Shown here: positions 1 to 5,144 of the stretch, one piece after another
Layout: each line of letters begins with the position of its first letter
Numbering within the stretch: the first letter of the stretch is position 1
DNA from: Lachnospiraceae bacterium
GTDB lineage: Bacteria; Bacillota; Clostridia; Lachnospirales; Lachnospiraceae
Direction of reading: 5' to 3'
Assembly (NCBI GenBank): GCA_902363675.1
Contig: CABJAV010000069.1
Location: forward strand, 1-5,144
Length of the DNA: 5,144 bases
Program-made: the position numbers and the translations under genes
Notes under the pieces: model-generated
Databases searched by the model: none
What the model saw: only the letters and a program-made list of their open reading frames with translations
What the model was told of the DNA's origin: nothing

Positions 1-1440
1 ACAACATCTACACAGGCTAAGTCAACAGAGAAGTTATCCAGCGGTTACAAGATCAACCGTGCAGCAGATGATGCAGCAGGACTTACAATTTCTGAGAAGA
101 TGCGTAAGCAGATCAAAGGATTGGATCAGGCTTCTACAAACGCTGAAGACGGTGTTTCTTCTGTACAGACAGCTGAAGGTGCTTTAACAGAAGTTCACTC
201 TATGTTACAGAGAATGAATGAGTTAGCAGTACAGGCTTCTAACGGAACAAACAGTGAGTCTGACCGTTCTGCTATCCAGGATGAGGTAGATCAGTTAACA
301 ACTGAGATCGATCGTGTATCTGAGACAACCAAGTTCAATGAAACATATTTGTTAAAGGGACAGGATGGAACAAAGACAATCAACATGAAGGCCCATGATG
401 CAGGTCTTAAGGGAACTCTTACAGATAATGGTGACGGAACAGCTACATTTAAAATGGATGAACTTAATGCCGGCGATAAAGTTAGCATCGGTGGAAAGAC
501 TTATACTGTTGGTGGCGAAGATAGTGATGTTGAAGATATGCTTACCAAAGCTGATATTGGGACAAAACATCAGGATGTAACTATTAATGGAAAAACCTAT
601 AAGTATTATGCTGGACAGACTGGTGACGATACGGTAGGTTCTAAAAAAGATACTATTAAGGCAGGATGGTATGAAAAAGCACCAGTAGATTCTGGAACAG
701 GTGCTGCTACTATAGTAAATGCAGATTTTGCAGATATTAATGCATTTAAAACAGAAGCTACCAACAATGGAGGAACGTTCTCTGTTGGAACTAATACTGT
801 AACTGTAATGAAAGATGCAGATAACAATGGTATTGATGATACTAATGCATCTGTAATTTCTAAGACAAAAGCATATGAATTAGCTGCAAAAGAACTTCTT
901 GCTGCTAACCAGATTGGTGATACTGAAGGAAAAGCACAGGTTGGTATTGAAGGTAATGTAGATACAGCATTAGATGGAACAAATGGTAATGGAACGTTCT
1001 CTATCAATGTTGGTCAGTCTAAGGTTGCTAACGCATTAAGTTTCAGCCTTCACGTAGGTGCTGATGCCGACATGACAAACAAAATTCAGGTTGACATTGA
1101 GTCTATGGATTCTGCCGGACTTGGTATCAAAGGGCTTAATGTTAAAGATGATTCTGGTAAAGCTGCCACATATGCAATTGATGCAATTGCAGACGCTGTA
1201 GCAAAGGTTTCTGCACAGAGATCTTCTCTTGGTGCTGTTCAGAACCGCTTAGAGCACACAATCGCTAACGTTGACAACGTTGTTGAGAACACCACATCTG
1301 CTGAATCACGTATCCGTGATACAGATATGGCTGAAGAGATGGTTAACTACAGCAAGAACAACATTCTTGCTCAGGCAGGACAGTCTATGCTTGCTCAGGC
1401 TAACCAGTCTAATCAGGGTGTACTTTCACTGTTACAGTAA
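1..1440 (+). CDS. fliC: Flagellin, 5'-truncated by the window edge
   Basis: Structural subunit of the flagellar filament, exported through the flagellar type III apparatus and polymerised outside the cell. The frame is open from base 1, so the gene begins before the window; 479 residues are visible and, by comparison with the family, roughly 20 N-terminal residues are missing. The conserved N-terminal D0/D1 part includes KLSSGYKINRAADDAAGL and, at 205-234, LQRMNELAVQ. The C-terminal D1/D0 part includes QRSSLGAVQNRLEHTI (1216-1263), SRIRDTDMAEEM and the terminal NQGVLSLLQ. Between them (about 360-1010) lies a long, Gly/Asp/Thr-rich variable D2/D3 insert, the surface-exposed region that differs most between strains. 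An internal ATG at 100 is in frame but lies inside the conserved D0/D1 region, so it is not the real start. There are no cysteines, as is usual for flagellins. Its promoter (normally sigma-28 type) is outside the window. The gene ends in TAA and is followed by its own terminator. The family call is very secure; the symbol is generic. Confidence 0.97.
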   Translation, partial: TTSTQAKSTEKLSSGYKINRAADDAAGLTISEKMRKQIKGLDQASTNAEDGVSSVQTAEGALTEVHSMLQRMNELAVQASNGTNSESDRSAIQDEVDQLTTEIDRVSETTKFNETYLLKGQDGTKTINMKAHDAGLKGTLTDNGDGTATFKMDELNAGDKVSIGGKTYTVGGEDSDVEDMLTKADIGTKHQDVTINGKTYKYYAGQTGDDTVGSKKDTIKAGWYEKAPVDSGTGAATIVNADFADINAFKTEATNNGGTFSVGTNTVTVMKDADNNGIDDTNASVISKTKAYELAAKELLAANQIGDTEGKAQVGIEGNVDTALDGTNGNGTFSINVGQSKVANALSFSLHVGADADMTNKIQVDIESMDSAGLGIKGLNVKDDSGKAATYAIDAIADAVAKVSAQRSSLGAVQNRLEHTIANVDNVVENTTSAESRIRDTDMAEEMVNYSKNNILAQAGQSMLAQANQSNQGVLSLLQ

Positions 1441-1464
1441 AAGTAAATATTTACAACACAAATT

Positions 1465-1490
1465 AAAAGGGATTCTTCGGAATCCCTTTT
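1465..1490 (+). terminator. Intrinsic terminator of the flagellin gene, UUCG tetraloop
   Basis: A perfect 11-bp inverted repeat, AAAAGGGATTC (1465-1475) and GAATCCCTTTT (1480-1490), encloses the loop TTCG. The closing pair is C-G, giving the exceptionally stable C(UUCG)G tetraloop. The A run on the left arm and T run on the right arm make it potentially bidirectional. It begins 24 nt after the flagellin stop codon and should insulate the downstream genes from flagellin transcription. Confidence 0.93.
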
Positions 1491-1522
1491 GGTGTATATG
1501 GATATATACGGTTAAAATACGT

Positions 1523-1527
1523 GAGGA
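1523..1527 (+). promoter_or_regulatory. Ribosome binding site that fixes the phosphoesterase start
   Basis: GAGGA lies 7 nt before the TTG at 1535, the best-placed Shine-Dalgarno sequence for this frame. The frame stays open upstream into the flagellin gene, but there is no ATG between the flagellin stop and 1535, and starting at 1535 puts the first phosphoesterase strand (ILHLSDLH) at residues 6-13, where this family normally has it. No convincing -35/-10 pair was found in the 45 nt between the flagellin terminator and this start. Confidence 0.7.
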
Positions 1528-1534
1528 AAATATA

Positions 1535-3193
1535 TTGGAAGATTTTACTATTTTGCATCTGTCAGACCTACATGCAAGCAGGAAAGATGGAACATTGACA
1601 GAACTTTTTAAGAATTTGTTAGATGATATAAAAGATCAATCACAATATTGTGAAAATATTATTATTGTAGTAACGGGCGATTTAATTCATAAGGGAATAT
1701 ATATGTATCGAGAGTCAGTTCTTGAGTTTTTCAGGCAAGTAGATGATATATTAACGGTTAAAATAGAGGGAGAGGTTCCAGAACGTAAAGTAAAAGGTCT
1801 TTATATCGTTCCGGGAAATCATGATAAGAGAAGAGATCCGGCGAAGGAAAAACAACAGAAGGATTTAGGGGAAGAAAAGAAGCAGGAGAATTCAGAGGAA
1901 GAAAAGAAGCAGGAGAATTCAGAAGAAAAAAAAGAGCAGGAGCCTTCTGATCGTGAGATAATAAGAAAATACCACACTCCGATTGTTACAAGTAAAAGAA
2001 AAAATAATCCTGAATTTTATAAAGAGCATTGGAGTCATTTTATAGATAAATTTAGCGAGTACACAAAACTCGTGAAGGAAATATATGAAATTTTTGACCT
2101 TAATTATTTGAATAACGAGCTGTTTGGAGTTTATGTTCAACAGCTTAATGGGCATAATATTGCATTTATAAGTTTGAATACAGCCTGGAGTTGTTTAGGT
2201 GATAAAGATGAGCGGAATCTTGTGTTGGGTGATTTTCAATTAAATCAAATTTGGAAAAAGTATAATGAAAAGTTAGGTGAAGGAATTGACTTAACGATTG
2301 CGATGGGACATCATCCGTTGGATTGGTTGACCGGCAAGGAGGAGACTTTCGTACGTGAACAGATTATGTCGCGTAATCGATTGAATGTGGATGTATATTT
2401 AAGTGGGCATATACATGATCGCAGTGTGGTAAATTTACAGACTCCGGGACATTCGCTTACAACATTAGTATCCGGCATCGGATGGCCGGATGACGGAAAA
2501 ACAGATAGACAGGCTTCAAATGCATATCATAATTACGCTTGGTATACATTTAATCTCGATTTGAATTCGATAGATGTATATGTGCGTAAAACAAATGAAC
2601 AGGGAAAATTTGAAGCAGATATAACATTTTATCCGGATGCGAAGTCAAAGAACCAAAAGAAGATGGTTATGCCACTTAATGCCAATCGTGTTTTGACATA
2701 TTTTGATCTGACGACAATGACTAATAGAAGTTCAAAAGCATATTATATATCAGATGAAATTCTTCGTGTCATGCAGTCTTATATCAACACAATGCGTGCA
2801 ATACAAAAGGCGGTATTTATTGAATTTGAAAAACGACGTATTGATATATACGAACAGCTATTACACATTCCGAAACCGAATACCAAAAAGGTCAGAGGAC
2901 AGAAAAAAGAGAATGAATCATCGCTTAAAGAATTGTTTCTTATTGGTAATGAAGGGGATGACTGTAGTAAACAAAGAAAAAATTATGCCGAGAAAAATTA
3001 CGAAATGATGGGAAACGCTTTTCAAGGCTATTTATTTGATATTTGCAATAAGTTAAGAGATGTATATGTGCCAATGTATATTAGAGAGGTTCACACATGT
3101 GCGGGGAATATGAAGGAATTGCCGGTAAATGCATTAAAGAGTGTGAGTCCAGACGATAAGATCAATATGTTTACGTTGGATAAACGAATATGA
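1535..3193 (+). CDS. Calcineurin-like metallophosphoesterase with unassigned C-terminal extension
   Basis: A predicted soluble, 552-aa two-metal phosphoesterase; the substrate cannot be told from sequence. The calcineurin-like core is complete. Motif I is SDLH (D11, H13), motif II is TGDL (D49), motif III is GNHD (N95, H96), motif IV is GHH (H259/H260) and motif V is GHIH (H292, H294). These are the residues that hold the dinuclear metal centre in the family. Between motifs III and IV there is a Lys/Glu-rich linker (about 103-138) made of 9-residue repeats. After about residue 400 comes a mostly helical stretch of about 150 residues with many charged residues that I cannot assign to a family. 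There is no signal peptide or membrane helix, so a cytoplasmic location is expected. The start is a TTG chosen from the GAGGA site 7 nt upstream. The gene follows the flagellin terminator closely but is much more AT-rich. The next gene starts 49 nt after its TGA with no terminator between, so the two are probably co-transcribed. A nuclease, nucleotide phosphodiesterase or protein phosphatase are all possible; a signalling or defence role is inferred only. Confidence 0.88.
   Translation: MEDFTILHLSDLHASRKDGTLTELFKNLLDDIKDQSQYCENIIIVVTGDLIHKGIYMYRESVLEFFRQVDDILTVKIEGEVPERKVKGLYIVPGNHDKRRDPAKEKQQKDLGEEKKQENSEEEKKQENSEEKKEQEPSDREIIRKYHTPIVTSKRKNNPEFYKEHWSHFIDKFSEYTKLVKEIYEIFDLNYLNNELFGVYVQQLNGHNIAFISLNTAWSCLGDKDERNLVLGDFQLNQIWKKYNEKLGEGIDLTIAMGHHPLDWLTGKEETFVREQIMSRNRLNVDVYLSGHIHDRSVVNLQTPGHSLTTLVSGIGWPDDGKTDRQASNAYHNYAWYTFNLDLNSIDVYVRKTNEQGKFEADITFYPDAKSKNQKKMVMPLNANRVLTYFDLTTMTNRSSKAYYISDEILRVMQSYINTMRAIQKAVFIEFEKRRIDIYEQLLHIPKPNTKKVRGQKKENESSLKELFLIGNEGDDCSKQRKNYAEKNYEMMGNAFQGYLFDICNKLRDVYVPMYIREVHTCAGNMKELPVNALKSVSPDDKINMFTLDKRI
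1871..1942 (+). repeat. 27-bp in-frame tandem repeat in the phosphoesterase linker
   Basis: Two adjacent 27-bp copies (1871-1897 and 1898-1924) differ at one base, the last, and each encodes the 9-residue unit EEKKQENSE. A third, degenerate partial copy follows (1925-1942, encoding EKKEQE). The unit length is a multiple of three, so copy-number changes would lengthen or shorten the charged linker without breaking the frame. The linker sits between metal motifs III and IV, outside the expected catalytic core. Confidence 0.93.
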
Positions 3194-3242
3194 TGATACT
3201 TACAAGCAACAAAGGTCAAAATAAATGGGGTGAATTTAAAAT

Positions 3243-4184
3243 ATGAAGAAGGAAATGACATTAAAAAAAGAAATTGGAAAACAGTATAGTAGAGCTATTT
3301 TTTTTACAATATGTCCGTTGATAATTCCGTTTATCTTTTTAATTCCAGATATTATAATAAATAGTATTTCAAAGTGGATTATTTCGTTACTTTTATTAGG
3401 AATCGATGTATATTTTGTTTTAAAATTGAGTAAACAAGATGCTTACAATATTTGTAAAGCAGAGCAGGTATCTTCAAAATGTCGAAATTATCAAATATCG
3501 AAAACGATATTAAATAGACTTTCAAATTGTGAGACGATTAAGGGAAATTTAATAAAAGACGAAACTTATCATCCGTCATATGACTATAGAAAGAATATTT
3601 TATTATATAATCCACATCAATATATAGAAAGAGTATGTGAAGAATTAAAGTCTCTAATTGCTGAAATTACAAATATTGAATTGGAGTATATATCGGTGGC
3701 TTTTATATATCAATATCCTTTATATGCGAAGGATGAGTTGAGCAATTGGAAATGGATAACTGGAAAGAATACTACTTCTGGAACGCAGTTAAAGGATTTT
3801 GTAAAACAAAAAGATACATATTTTCACTATTTGATTACACAAGATATTTCAGCTGATTTTGAAAATGACAAGTCAAAGCTTTTTTCAAAACATTATCATG
3901 CTGGAGAAAAGGATTTAAGACATAATGAAACAGGATCGATATTTGGAACAAAGGTATCATTTAAAAATAATAATTTTACATTTTGCACAGGTTATTTGGT
4001 TATATCTTCATATGGAAAAAAATTTTGTTCTGAGTTAAATGATAATGAAAACTATAAAACAGAGAATGAATTTAAAGAAATTTTATTTGATTCAGTTCTT
4101 CCGCCGTTTAGACATCTTATTGAGACTGAATTGGGATTTATGTACATGCGTCATAAACATAGAGGAAGAAAGCCTAAAAAATAA
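3243..4184 (+). CDS. Two-TM membrane protein with a GAF-like cytoplasmic domain
   Basis: Not recognised as a named family. The 313-aa product has a basic N-terminus (residues 1-17), two hydrophobic helices (about 18-39 and 45-62) joined by a short loop, and a basic segment after the second helix. By the positive-inside rule both ends lie in the cytoplasm, giving a membrane hairpin with a cytosolic domain of about 240 residues. In that domain the pattern is helix (about 125-143), strand (ISVAFIY), strand (NWKWITGK), helix, strand (GSIFGTKVSF), strand (GYLVISSYGKK), then a long final helix (about 274-302). This order resembles a GAF ligand-binding fold; this is my reading by eye. The tail (304-313) is strongly basic. 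The ATG at 3243 is preceded by GGGGTG at 3227-3232, a modest ribosome site with 10-nt spacing. The gene is very AT-rich (22% GC in the sample line 3301-3360). It probably forms an operon with the phosphoesterase. It could sense a small ligand and control, or be controlled by, that enzyme; a pore-forming effector is an alternative. Confidence 0.82.
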   Translation: MKKEMTLKKEIGKQYSRAIFFTICPLIIPFIFLIPDIIINSISKWIISLLLLGIDVYFVLKLSKQDAYNICKAEQVSSKCRNYQISKTILNRLSNCETIKGNLIKDETYHPSYDYRKNILLYNPHQYIERVCEELKSLIAEITNIELEYISVAFIYQYPLYAKDELSNWKWITGKNTTSGTQLKDFVKQKDTYFHYLITQDISADFENDKSKLFSKHYHAGEKDLRHNETGSIFGTKVSFKNNNFTFCTGYLVISSYGKKFCSELNDNENYKTENEFKEILFDSVLPPFRHLIETELGFMYMRHKHRGRKPKK

Positions 4185-4188
4185 GTGA

Positions 4189-4588
4189 AAAGGAAAGGGG
4201 AAGACAGAAAATGAAGAGAATGATGATTATGGGGCTGCAACCAAAATCTCATTAGGTACAGGTGTGAAAGGTAATATATAATCACAGGATGATGTGGATT
4301 TTTACAAATTTGTTCTTAAGAAACGGACAAACTTAAAAATTGCATTTTCTCATGAGCCGATAAATAGTGATTATACATTTGGGACTGTAAGACTTTATAG
4401 TGAGGAGTCAGGGGGGGAGTATTCCTGATAATGAGGAGAATGAAACTATATACATACATGGAGATTCAGCTAAGAATGTTTCGAGTAGTTGGAGATCTCT
4501 TCCAGCAGGAACTTACTATGTAAAGATAGAGAGATATGGATCTGATTATTGTAATGATGATTACAACTTGAAGGTGGCAAAGTATTAA
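4189..4588 (+). pseudogene. Degenerate PPC-domain (pre-peptidase C-terminal) protein fragment
   Basis: Remnant of an exported beta-sandwich domain that is commonly found at the C-terminus of secreted peptidases and surface proteins. In frame 1 from 4189 it reads through NDDYGAATKISLGTGVKGNI, meets a TAA at 4279-4281, then continues with DVDFYKF (4291-4311) and a strand ending in VRLY. At the G7 run (4411-4417) the homology moves to frame 2, which carries LPAGTYYVKI (4499-4528) and the final DYNLKV before TAA at 4586. Removing one G rejoins the frames cleanly. The three motifs in order (start NDD, DVDFY, LPAGTYY) are typical of PPC domains. No start codon or signal peptide is present in this frame: a TGA at 4186 blocks it upstream. 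A well-placed ATG at 4211, after an AGGAAAGGGG sequence, opens only a 14-codon reading frame in the wrong phase. The gene therefore has at least three lesions and is almost certainly dead. Confidence 0.85.
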
Positions 4589-4668
4589 ATATTGGTAATA
4601 AAATGGCTGATTCAAGGAAATGATTTTATACGATAAAATATAAATATAGGTGTATAAAAATAAAACAC

Positions 4669-4698
4669 ATGCCACTCATTTAGCGATATGGGTGGCAT
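4669..4698 (+). terminator. Terminator-like hairpin after the PPC remnant
   Basis: ATGCCACTCAT (4669-4679) pairs with ATGGGTGGCAT (4688-4698) in an 11-bp stem with one G-U pair and an 8-nt loop. CATTTCTTT follows, an imperfect U-tract, and the left side is A-rich, so it may work in both directions. It lies 80 nt after the last stop of the PPC remnant and 10 nt before the inferred IS256 end. The interval 4589-4668 is plain AT-rich DNA with no gene that I can support. Confidence 0.7.
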
Positions 4699-4744
4699 CA
4701 TTTCTTTAGAGCCCGTGAAATAATCTCTGTAAATTCAACACTAT

Positions 4745-4787
4745 AAAGGTCTTCTATGATAAAATATTAAAATCATAGGAGGCCTTT
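4745..4787 (+). promoter_or_regulatory. RNA hairpin sequestering the transposase ribosome binding site
   Basis: AAAGGTCTTCTATGAT (4745-4760) pairs along its whole length with ATCATAGGAGGCCTTT (4772-4787): 16 pairs including two G-U pairs, with an 11-nt A/T loop. The right arm contains AGGAGG (4777-4782), the near-ideal ribosome binding site 9 nt before the ATG at 4792. A transcript entering from outside the element would fold this way and hide the site, while a transcript starting inside the left arm would not. Insertion sequences such as IS10 and IS50 are known to use this device to block expression from neighbouring promoters. The structure is seen directly; the function is inferred. Confidence 0.78.
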
Positions 4788-4791
4788 TATT

Positions 4792-5010
4792 ATGGCAAAC
4801 AGAAAAAAAGAAGTTTACAAACCAAAACCAATGACCGAAGGAAAAAGAAATCTTATCCAGGGTCTGCTTCAGGAGTAAGATATCCAATCTGCTGAGGATA
4901 TTCAGGATGCTTTAAAAGATCTGCTTTCCGGAACAATTCAAGATATGCTTGAAACGGAAATGGATGATCATCTAGGCTATGACCGTTATGAAAGATCCGG
5001 TGAGCTTAAC
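4792..5010 (+). pseudogene. IS256-family (Mutator-type) transposase, N-terminal fragment with nonsense codon
   Basis: DDE transposase that would cut and join the element's ends. Starting at ATG 4792 behind AGGAGG, the frame begins MANRKKEVYKPKPMTEGKRN and runs 28 codons to a TAA at 4876-4878. It resumes in the same frame with DIQSAEDIQDALKDLLSGTI and EMDDHLGYDRYERSG, the hallmark N-terminal segment of the family. The family usually has a tyrosine at the stop position (LLQEYDI), so a TAT or TAC to TAA change is likely. Similarity ends at about codon 73 (5010), where unrelated sequence begins; a full-length protein is near 400 residues, so all catalytic DDE residues are missing here. It is non-functional for two independent reasons. 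Confidence 0.92.
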
Positions 5011-5144
5011 TGTTGTTTTGCAAATTAAATGATGCTCCGGTTGTTACATTAAATGATGCTATTACTGTTTGAAATCGAATCATTTGTCAGATTATTTTCA
5101 CCTGATTAAGCGGATTATATGAGTTTCAAAAATCCTCCCGTCAA
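5011..5144. mobile_element. Possible end of a second (IS21-like) element inserted in the transposase
   Basis: From 5011 the sequence no longer encodes transposase. It begins TGTTGTTTTGCAAATTAAAT and contains repeated motifs close to the junction. IS21-family ends typically start with TG and carry multiple short repeats just inside the terminus, which this resembles. There is no long open frame in the remaining 134 nt, and the window stops before any istA or istB gene could be identified. A simple deletion joining unrelated DNA is the alternative; orientation is unknown. Confidence 0.33.
5024..5060. repeat. Pair of 13-nt direct repeats near the junction
   Basis: ATTAAATGATGCT occurs at 5024-5036 and again at 5048-5060, start-to-start spacing 24 nt. 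Each copy is preceded by GTTGTT (5012-5017 and 5040-5045), so the repeated unit is really GTTGTT, a short spacer of variable length, then the 13-mer. Such spaced repeats could be transposase binding sites; this is inference. Confidence 0.85.

Larger units (their letters stand above)
4709..5010 (+). mobile_element. IS256-family insertion sequence, left-end remnant
   Basis: The element is recognised from its transposase remnant (4792 onward). The inferred left end is GAGCCCGTGAAATAATCTCT near 4709-4728, about 80 nt before the transposase start. The exact outer boundary is an estimate because no right end is visible to confirm the terminal inverted repeat and no target duplication can be checked. 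The element is cut at about 5010, where the transposase similarity stops. It cannot move by itself. Confidence 0.72.

Noticed and set aside
606..1007. 133-codon antisense open frame inside flagellin
   Set aside because: Mirror of a strongly supported coding sequence, with no ribosome site and no recognisable motif.
1494..1509. Inverted repeat GTATAT-GGAT-ATATAC before the phosphoesterase
   Set aside because: Short A/T-rich arms; could be an operator but nothing else supports it. The TAAAAT at 1513-1518 would place transcription start inside the ribosome site, so it was not called as a promoter.
1271..1534. Upstream extension of the phosphoesterase frame to an ATG at 1271
   Set aside because: It overlaps the conserved flagellin C-terminus out of frame and crosses the flagellin terminator; the encoded stretch has no domain, and a good ribosome site points to TTG 1535.
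2754..3008. 84-codon open frame overlapping the phosphoesterase on the same strand
   Set aside because: Lies within the phosphoesterase in another frame; low-complexity product with no family features.
4189..4588. Programmed frameshift or stop-codon readthrough to make an intact PPC protein
   Set aside because: It would need both a readthrough of TAA and a shift at G7, and there is still no start codon or signal peptide; TAA is used as the normal stop by the flagellin and 2TM genes.
4623..4639. Perfect 7-bp palindrome ATTTTAT-ACG-ATAAAAT
   Set aside because: Built only of A and T arms in very AT-rich DNA after a dead gene; no promoter or regulator context to support an operator.
4466..4675. 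Antisense open frame over the PPC remnant and following spacer
   Set aside because: Hydrophobic low-complexity product from AT-rich DNA and no ribosome site; shadow of the pseudogene.
5089..5101. AGATTATTTTCAC resembling the reverse complement of the IS256 left end
   Set aside because: It matches 12 bases only if a one-base gap is allowed, the outermost bases (GGGCTC) are not reproduced, and the DNA is AT-rich, so chance is likely. If real it would mean an internally deleted IS256 copy ending near 5107.

Overview
The window looks like accessory DNA from a flagellated, low-GC Firmicute of the Lachnospiraceae (Roseburia/Agathobacter-like gut Clostridia). The main clue is the flagellin at the left edge, whose conserved ends match this group's flagellins in style. 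AT-rich downstream genes and an IS256-family transposase of the type common in gut Clostridia agree with this. The genus is an inference from pattern, not from a search.

Layout, left to right, everything on the + strand. (1) 1-1440: a flagellin gene lacking only its first few codons, closed by a near-perfect intrinsic terminator with a C(UUCG)G tetraloop (1465-1490). (2) 1535-3193: a 552-aa calcineurin-like metallophosphoesterase, probably starting at a TTG, with all the metal-ligand motifs and a charged linker containing a 27-bp tandem repeat. (3) 3243-4184: a 313-aa protein with two N-terminal membrane helices and a cytoplasmic domain whose strand/helix order resembles a GAF sensor fold. 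Genes 2 and 3 are 49 nt apart with no terminator between them and probably form one operon. (4) 4189-4588: a broken gene for a PPC (bacterial pre-peptidase C-terminal) domain, with one in-frame stop, one frameshift at a G7 run and no start. (5) 4669-4698: a terminator-like hairpin. (6) 4709-5010: the left end of a dead IS256-family element. It retains a strong hairpin that hides the transposase ribosome binding site, and the transposase has a nonsense codon before it is cut off. (7) 5011-5144: sequence unrelated to the transposase that begins TGTTGTTTTGC and carries two copies of a 13-nt repeat, possibly the end of a second, IS21-like element inserted into the first.

Biologically, the flagellin is a conserved filament gene. 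The material after its terminator looks like an acquired island: composition drops sharply in GC, an intact two-gene cassette is followed by decaying genes, and IS debris closes the window. The cassette (soluble phosphoesterase plus membrane-anchored putative ligand sensor) is the best candidate for an uncharacterised system. A signalling or phage-defence role is a hypothesis only. No RNA genes, CRISPR arrays or integrase genes were seen.
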